From contig NZ_FMAJ01000009.1 of the NCBI RefSeq assembly GCF_900094625.1, positions 1 through 64,000 of the forward strand: DNA of 64,000 nt, in the 5' to 3' direction. Below are positions 59,696 through 64,000 of this stretch, in pieces. Both the position numbers and the translations under genes were made by a program. Origin of the DNA: Rhizobium aethiopicum. Its GTDB lineage: Bacteria > Pseudomonadota > Alphaproteobacteria > Rhizobiales > Rhizobiaceae. How positions within the stretch are numbered: the first letter of the stretch is position 1; each line of letters begins with the position of its first letter. Under the pieces are notes generated by a model, which searched no databases, was not told where the DNA came from, and saw only the letters and a list, made by a program, of their open reading frames with translations.

Positions 59696-61000
59696 TTATT
59701 CAGCCGCCTCCAGAACCGCGCCGTGGTCGAGCGCGCTCGCCGTATACTGGTCGATACGCTTTTCGATCTCGGGACGGAAGTTACGGATCAGGCCCTGCAC
59801 CGGCCACGCGGCGGCGTCGCCGAGGGCGCAAATGGTGTGGCCTTCGATCTGCTTGGTCACCTGGAACAGCATGTCGATTTCGCGCTTCTGGGCGTTGCCC
59901 TTGGCCATGCGCTCCATCACACGCCACATCCAGCCCGTGCCTTCGCGGCAGGGCGTGCACTGGCCGCAACTCTCATGCTTGAAGAAGGCGGAGATGCGGG
60001 CGATCGCCTTGATGACGTCGGTGGACTTGTCCATGACGATCGCCGCGGCCGTCCCGAAAGAGGAGCCGACGCCGCGCAGGCCGTCGAAGTCCATCGGGCA
60101 ATCGATAATGTCCTTGGCCGGAACGATCGGGCAGGATGCGCCGCCCGGAATGACGGCGAGCAGATTGTCCCAGCCGCCACGGATGCCACCGGCATGGCGG
60201 TCGACGAGTTCGCGGAAGGTAATGCCCATTTCCTCTTCGACGGTGCACGGCTTGTTGACGTGGCCGGAGAGCATGAACAGCTTGGTGCCGACATTGTTCG
60301 GACGGCCTATGGCCGAGAACCAGCCGGCGCCGCGGCGCAGGATCGTCGGCGCGACCGCGATCGATTCGACGTTGTTGACGGTCGTCGGGCAGCCGTAGAG
60401 GCCCATATTGGCAGGGAATGGCGGCTTCAGGCGCGGCTGGCCCTTCTTGCCTTCCAGGCTTTCGAGCAGCGCGGTTTCCTCGCCGCAGATATAGGCGCCG
60501 GCGCCGTGATGGACGAAAATGTCCATGTCCCAGCCGAGCTTGTTGTTCTTGCCGAGCAGGCCGTAATCATAACATTCGTCGATCGCCGCCTGCAGCGCTT
60601 CCCGCTCGCGGATATATTCGCCGCGTACATAGATATAAGCGGCATTGGCGCCCATGGCGAAACTCGCGACGACGCAGCCTTCGATCAGCGTATGCGGATC
60701 GTGGCGCATGATGTCGCGGTCCTTGCAGGTGCCTGGCTCGGATTCGTCGGCATTAACGACGAGGTAATGTGGGCGGCCATCACTTTCCTTCGGCATGAAG
60801 GACCATTTGAGGCCTGTCGGGAAACCGGCGCCGCCGCGACCGCGAAGGCCGGAAGCCTTCATCTCGTTGATGATCCAGTCGCGGCCCTTTTCGAGGATCT
60901 GCTTGGTGCCGTCCCAGTGGCCGCGGCTCATCGCGCCTTTCAGGGACTTGTCCTTGAGGCCGTAGATGTTGGTAAAGATGCGGTCTTTATCTTGTAACAT
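59696..61000 (-). CDS. nuoF: NADH:quinone oxidoreductase subunit F
   Basis: NADH-binding subunit with FMN and cluster N3. 434 residues. NADH/FMN glycine-rich loop GRGGAGFPTGLKWSFMP (about 54-70), FMN region ADESEPGTCKDR, and the 4Fe-4S motif ESCGQCTPCREG with a distal Cys in ICALGDAAAWPV. Ten nt downstream of nuoE. Confidence 0.96.
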   Translation of the reverse strand: MLQDKDRIFTNIYGLKDKSLKGAMSRGHWDGTKQILEKGRDWIINEMKASGLRGRGGAGFPTGLKWSFMPKESDGRPHYLVVNADESEPGTCKDRDIMRHDPHTLIEGCVVASFAMGANAAYIYVRGEYIREREALQAAIDECYDYGLLGKNNKLGWDMDIFVHHGAGAYICGEETALLESLEGKKGQPRLKPPFPANMGLYGCPTTVNNVESIAVAPTILRRGAGWFSAIGRPNNVGTKLFMLSGHVNKPCTVEEEMGITFRELVDRHAGGIRGGWDNLLAVIPGGASCPIVPAKDIIDCPMDFDGLRGVGSSFGTAAAIVMDKSTDVIKAIARISAFFKHESCGQCTPCREGTGWMWRVMERMAKGNAQKREIDMLFQVTKQIEGHTICALGDAAAWPVQGLIRNFRPEIEKRIDQYTASALDHGAVLEAAE

Positions 61001-61010
61001 GCTTCACCTC

Positions 61011-62174
61011 TTACCGCGGCTTCTTGCCGAAGACCTTGATATATTCCGCTTCGCCGCCCTTGGCGAGCGCCTTGGCCTGCTTGACCCAGTCGTCGCGTTC
61101 GATGCGGCCGCGGAAATTCAGGTAGCCGTCGACCCATTCGCGCTCGGCCTTCTTCCAGCCCGCGACCTGCGCGAAGGTGAAGATGCCGATTTCGTTCAAT
61201 GTCGCCTCGATCTTCGGACCGACGCCGGAGATCATCTTCAGATCATCTGGAGCGGCGGGCTTTTCGATGCCGGCCGGACGGTTCTTGTCGGTCAGGCTTG
61301 GCTTCTCTGCCGGAGCGGTTTCGGCCTTGGCTGCAGCAGGCGCCGGCTCAGCAGGTGCCGTGCCGGAAACCGGCTGCTGCTCGGCTGCCTTGGCGTTTTT
61401 CGCAGCCGCCTTCGGCGCCGTTGCCGGCGTCTTCAGCGCGGCATTGGTTTCGGCATCGGTGCTTTTCGGGCGGGCGGCTTCGGACGGCGGGACCGGCGCG
61501 CCGTCTGCCGGAGCCGAGACGGTTTCGGCCTCGGTCTTCTTGGCGCGCGTCCTTGCCTTCGGCTCTTCCGTGGTCAGCGAAGTCGGACCGCCTTCGGGCG
61601 CCGAAAATATCCGATCGATCTGGGGTCCCGGCTTGATGCTCGCGCCGTTGCCGGCGGCAAAGGTGTCGATGATCTCCTCGAGGCGCTCCGGCGTCAGGTC
61701 TTCGTAAGTGTCCTTGCCGATCATCACCATCGGGGCGTTGACGCAGGCGCCAAGACATTCCACCTCTTCCCAGGAGAGCGTGCCTTCGGCATTGCGCTCG
61801 AAGGGACGGGCGTGGATCTTGCTCTTGCAGACCGACATCAGCGCTTCCGAACCGCGCAGCATGCAGGGCGTCGTGCCGCAAACCTGGACATGGGCGCGTG
61901 TGCCGACGGGATGTAACTGGAACTGCGTATAGAAGGTCGCGACCTCGAGCACTCTGATATAGGCCATGTCGAGCATGTCGGCGATCTTTTCAATCGCCGC
62001 GCGCGTGACCCAGCCGTCCTGTTCCTGCGCCCGCATCAGCAGCGGAATGACAGCCGACTGCTGGCGGCCGGCGGGGTATTTCTGGATCGTCTTGTCCGCC
62101 CAGACCGCATTTTCATCGCTGAATGCGAATGCGGCAGGCTGAAATTGATCTTCGGCTAATCGACGAACGGACAT
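61011..62174 (-). CDS. nuoE: NADH:quinone oxidoreductase subunit E with C-terminal HhH-like extension
   Basis: 2Fe-2S (N1a) subunit of the NADH module. Residues 1-200 are ordinary NuoE with cluster ligands Cys99, Cys104, Cys140 and Cys144 (CGTTPC and CLGAC). The protein is 387 residues, about twice the usual 160-200. After a low-complexity Ala/Pro/Lys linker (about 215-309) it ends with a domain (310-387: DDLKMISGVGPKIEATLNEI, then FRGRIERDDWVKQAKAL). This domain matches the end of the 227-residue protein encoded next to nuoF. 16 nt after the small exported protein gene. Confidence 0.95.
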   Translation of the reverse strand: MSVRRLAEDQFQPAAFAFSDENAVWADKTIQKYPAGRQQSAVIPLLMRAQEQDGWVTRAAIEKIADMLDMAYIRVLEVATFYTQFQLHPVGTRAHVQVCGTTPCMLRGSEALMSVCKSKIHARPFERNAEGTLSWEEVECLGACVNAPMVMIGKDTYEDLTPERLEEIIDTFAAGNGASIKPGPQIDRIFSAPEGGPTSLTTEEPKARTRAKKTEAETVSAPADGAPVPPSEAARPKSTDAETNAALKTPATAPKAAAKNAKAAEQQPVSGTAPAEPAPAAAKAETAPAEKPSLTDKNRPAGIEKPAAPDDLKMISGVGPKIEATLNEIGIFTFAQVAGWKKAEREWVDGYLNFRGRIERDDWVKQAKALAKGGEAEYIKVFGKKPR

Positions 62175-62190
62175 TCTTCCTCACGCCTTG

Positions 62191-62463
62191 TCAGTTTAGG
62201 GTTCCACACCGCGAAGCGGTCAAAGACTGCATTTCGCAGGCATAGGCCGACTGGTCTTTCTGCATAAATACGACGAATTTGCCGCCATTCGGGATGGCGG
62301 CCTTGATCTGATAGCCCTTGGACAAAAGCTCGCCCATGGACGATTGCTGCCCCGGCGGCGTCACTTCCTTATGACCCAGCGGCGTGCCGAGGGTGTCGGC
62401 CTCCTGAGCCGAAACCCCGGACGCCGAGAGAAGAATTGCGACGGCCAGCGGCAGAAGCTGCAT
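62191..62463 (-). CDS. Small exported protein inside the nuo operon, 90 aa
   Basis: ATG at 62463, sharing one base with the nuoD stop, so it is translationally coupled to nuoD. Signal peptide MQLLPLAVAILLSASGVSAQ (cleavage about residue 19-20). The mature chain of about 70 residues contains GYQIKAAIPNGGKFVVFMQK and two Cys residues (76 and 86) that could form a disulfide. No known complex I subunit resembles it. Co-expression with nuo suggests a link to the respiratory chain, but this is inference. Confidence 0.85.
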   Translation of the reverse strand: MQLLPLAVAILLSASGVSAQEADTLGTPLGHKEVTPPGQQSSMGELLSKGYQIKAAIPNGGKFVVFMQKDQSAYACEMQSLTASRCGTLN

Positions 62464-63653
62464 CAGCGGTCCACCTCGCCGAAAACAATGTCGAGCGAGC
62501 CAAGGACGGCAGCAACGTCGGCAAGCTGGTGGCCGCGGCACATGAAGTCCATCGCCTGCAGATGGGCGTAGCCCGGAGCGCGGATCTTGCAGCGATAAGG
62601 CTTGTTGGAGCCGTCGGAAACGAGATAGACTCCGAACTCGCCCTTCGGCGCCTCGACCGCGGCGTAAACCTCGCCGGCCGGCACATGGTAGCCTTCGGTA
62701 TAGAGCTTGAAGTGATGAATCAGCGCTTCCATCGAGCGCTTCATCTCGCCGCGCTTCGGCGGCACGACCTTGCCGTCGATCGAGGAGAAAGGACCGGTCT
62801 TCGCATCCGACAGCAGGCGGTTGACGCATTGCTTCATGATGCGCACCGATTCGCGCATCTCGATCATGCGGATCAGGTAGCGGTCATAATTGTCGCCGTT
62901 CTTGCCGATCGGGATGTCGAATTCGAGATCGGAATAACATTCGTAAGGCTGGGCGCGACGCAGATCCCAGGCCGCACCCGAACCGCGCACCATGACGCCT
63001 GAAAAGCCCCAGGCCCAGCAATCCTCCAGCGAGACGACGCCGATATCGACGTTGCGCTGCTTGAAGATGCGATTGCCGGTCAAAAGATCGTCGATGTCGT
63101 CAAGCGCCTTCAGGAAGGGATCGCACCAGTCGCCGATATCCTGCACGAGCTTTTCCGGCAGATCCTGGTGGACGCCGCCCGGACGGAAATAGGCCGCATG
63201 CATGCGCGAGCCACTGGCGCGCTCATAGAACACCATCAGCTTTTCACGCTCTTCGAAGCCCCAGAGCGGCGGCGTCAACGCGCCGACGTCCATCGCCTGC
63301 GTCGTGACGTTCAAGAGATGCGACAGGATGCGGCCGATCTCCGAATAGAGCACGCGGATCAGCTGGCCGCGGATCGGGATCTGGATGCCGACCAGCTTTT
63401 CAACGGCCATCGCATAGGCATGCTCCTGGTTCATCGGCGCGACATAGTCGAGCCGATCGAAGTAGGGTACCGCCTGAAGATAGGTCTTGGTCTCGATAAG
63501 CTTCTCGGTGCCGCGGTGCAACAAGCCGATATGCGGATCGACCCGCTCCACAATTTCGCCGTCAAGCTCCAGGACAAGACGAAGAACGCCGTGCGCCGCC
63601 GGATGCTGCGGTCCGAAATTGATGTTGAAGTTGCGGACGTTATGTTCTGTCAT
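62463..63653 (-). CDS. nuoD: NADH:quinone oxidoreductase subunit D
   Basis: 49-kDa subunit forming much of the quinone pocket, related to hydrogenase large subunits. 396 residues from ATG 63653 (MTEHNVRNFNINFGPQHPAA). A start 48 bases upstream is rejected as it adds an unconserved tail. Marks: GPQHPAAHGVLRL (quinone-site His), RGTEKLIE, and MDFMCRGHQLADVAAVLGSLD at the C-terminus. Separate from nuoC (66-nt gap), not fused. Confidence 0.96.
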   Translation of the reverse strand: MTEHNVRNFNINFGPQHPAAHGVLRLVLELDGEIVERVDPHIGLLHRGTEKLIETKTYLQAVPYFDRLDYVAPMNQEHAYAMAVEKLVGIQIPIRGQLIRVLYSEIGRILSHLLNVTTQAMDVGALTPPLWGFEEREKLMVFYERASGSRMHAAYFRPGGVHQDLPEKLVQDIGDWCDPFLKALDDIDDLLTGNRIFKQRNVDIGVVSLEDCWAWGFSGVMVRGSGAAWDLRRAQPYECYSDLEFDIPIGKNGDNYDRYLIRMIEMRESVRIMKQCVNRLLSDAKTGPFSSIDGKVVPPKRGEMKRSMEALIHHFKLYTEGYHVPAGEVYAAVEAPKGEFGVYLVSDGSNKPYRCKIRAPGYAHLQAMDFMCRGHQLADVAAVLGSLDIVFGEVDR

Positions 63654-63719
63654 GGCGATCGGGCTCGCGTTCTCAGATAGTTGGCGAAAGGCGGGCACCA
63701 ACCCACCAGCCGCCTTGAA

Positions 63720-64000
63720 TTATTGCTTCGCTTTTTCATCACCCGGCAGCACGTAGTCGGTGCCTTCCCAGGGCGACATAAAGTCAAAGTTTCGGAATTC
63801 CTGCTTCAGTTCGACAGGTTCGTAGACCACACGCTTTGCGGCGTCGTCGTAGCGCACCTCGACGAAACCGGTCGTGGGGAAGTCCTTACGCAGCGGATGG
63901 CCTTCGAAACCGTAATCAGTCAGGATGCGGCGCAGATCCGGGTGGCCGGTGAACAGGACGCCGTACATGTCCCAGGTTTCGCGTTCGAACCAGTCGGCGC
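63720..64000 (-). CDS. nuoC: NADH:quinone oxidoreductase subunit C, C-terminal part (cut by window edge)
   Basis: 30-kDa subunit of the peripheral arm. Only the last 93 or so residues are present; the frame stays open to position 64000 (ADWFERETWDMYGVLFTGHP). The family signature around DYGFEGHPLRKDFPTTGFVE is clear. The C-terminal tail ends YVLPGDEKAKQ. nuoA and nuoB are expected beyond the edge. Confidence 0.95.
   Translation of the reverse strand, partial: ADWFERETWDMYGVLFTGHPDLRRILTDYGFEGHPLRKDFPTTGFVEVRYDDAAKRVVYEPVELKQEFRNFDFMSPWEGTDYVLPGDEKAKQ

Overview
This is a GC-rich alphaproteobacterial chromosome segment, almost certainly Rhizobium (R. etli / R. leguminosarum group; inferred). 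The reasons are the clustered full nuo operon with rhizobial-type accessory genes, pleD-divK beside rpmG, short ProS, RNase J, RNase E with an acidic insertion in its S1 domain, LexA boxes of the alphaproteobacterial GTTC-N7-GTTC type, and dispersed palindromic repeats typical of rhizobia. No phage, IS element or CRISPR array was seen. It is mostly core genome.

Layout. 0-3 kb: the 5' end of tuf and tRNA genes for Gly, Tyr and Thr on the minus strand, rlmB on the plus strand, and three small membrane or secreted proteins. 3-11 kb: nadK with two poorly known genes, then prfB (programmed +1 frameshift), mrcA and an AmiC-type amidase on the minus strand. 11-16.7 kb: rne behind a long leader, a broken vapBC toxin-antitoxin remnant cut by a palindromic repeat, and an AidB-type acyl-CoA dehydrogenase. 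16.9-28.4 kb, plus strand: pyrB with a pseudo-dihydroorotase, plsY, dprA, topA, rnr, a DUF983 protein, an MFS carrier and rpmG. 28.4-31 kb: an AT-rich gene-free stretch with strong hairpins, then divK-pleD (cell-cycle and cyclic-di-GMP signalling). 31-37.3 kb: DUF3572, a HAD protein, GNAT, a LexA-boxed dinB, an L,D-transpeptidase, and a divergent HxlR regulator/MFS exporter pair with a clear candidate operator. 37.3-41.8 kb: dnaE preceded by a 28-residue membrane micropeptide with a LexA box inside its promoter, and a frameshifted DUF5680 gene with another LexA box. 41.8-64 kb, minus strand: nuoC (cut by the window edge) through nuoN, continuing into birA, rnj, mce and a DUF1467 gene, then proS, a lolC/E-type permease and lolD.

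How the genes work together. The nuo genes encode the proton-pumping NADH:quinone oxidoreductase. Its operon carries two copies of one C-terminal helix-hairpin-helix-like domain (end of NuoE, and a separate protein between nuoG and nuoF) and a small secreted protein between nuoD and nuoE. Three GTTC-N7-GTTC boxes point to an SOS theme around dinB, the micropeptide upstream of dnaE and the DUF5680 locus. The most novel item is the SOS-type micropeptide at 40959-41045. The pseudo-dihydroorotase, the duplicated nuo-linked domain, the candidate sRNA near 45.4-45.6 kb and the structured AT-rich island at 28.5-29.2 kb follow.
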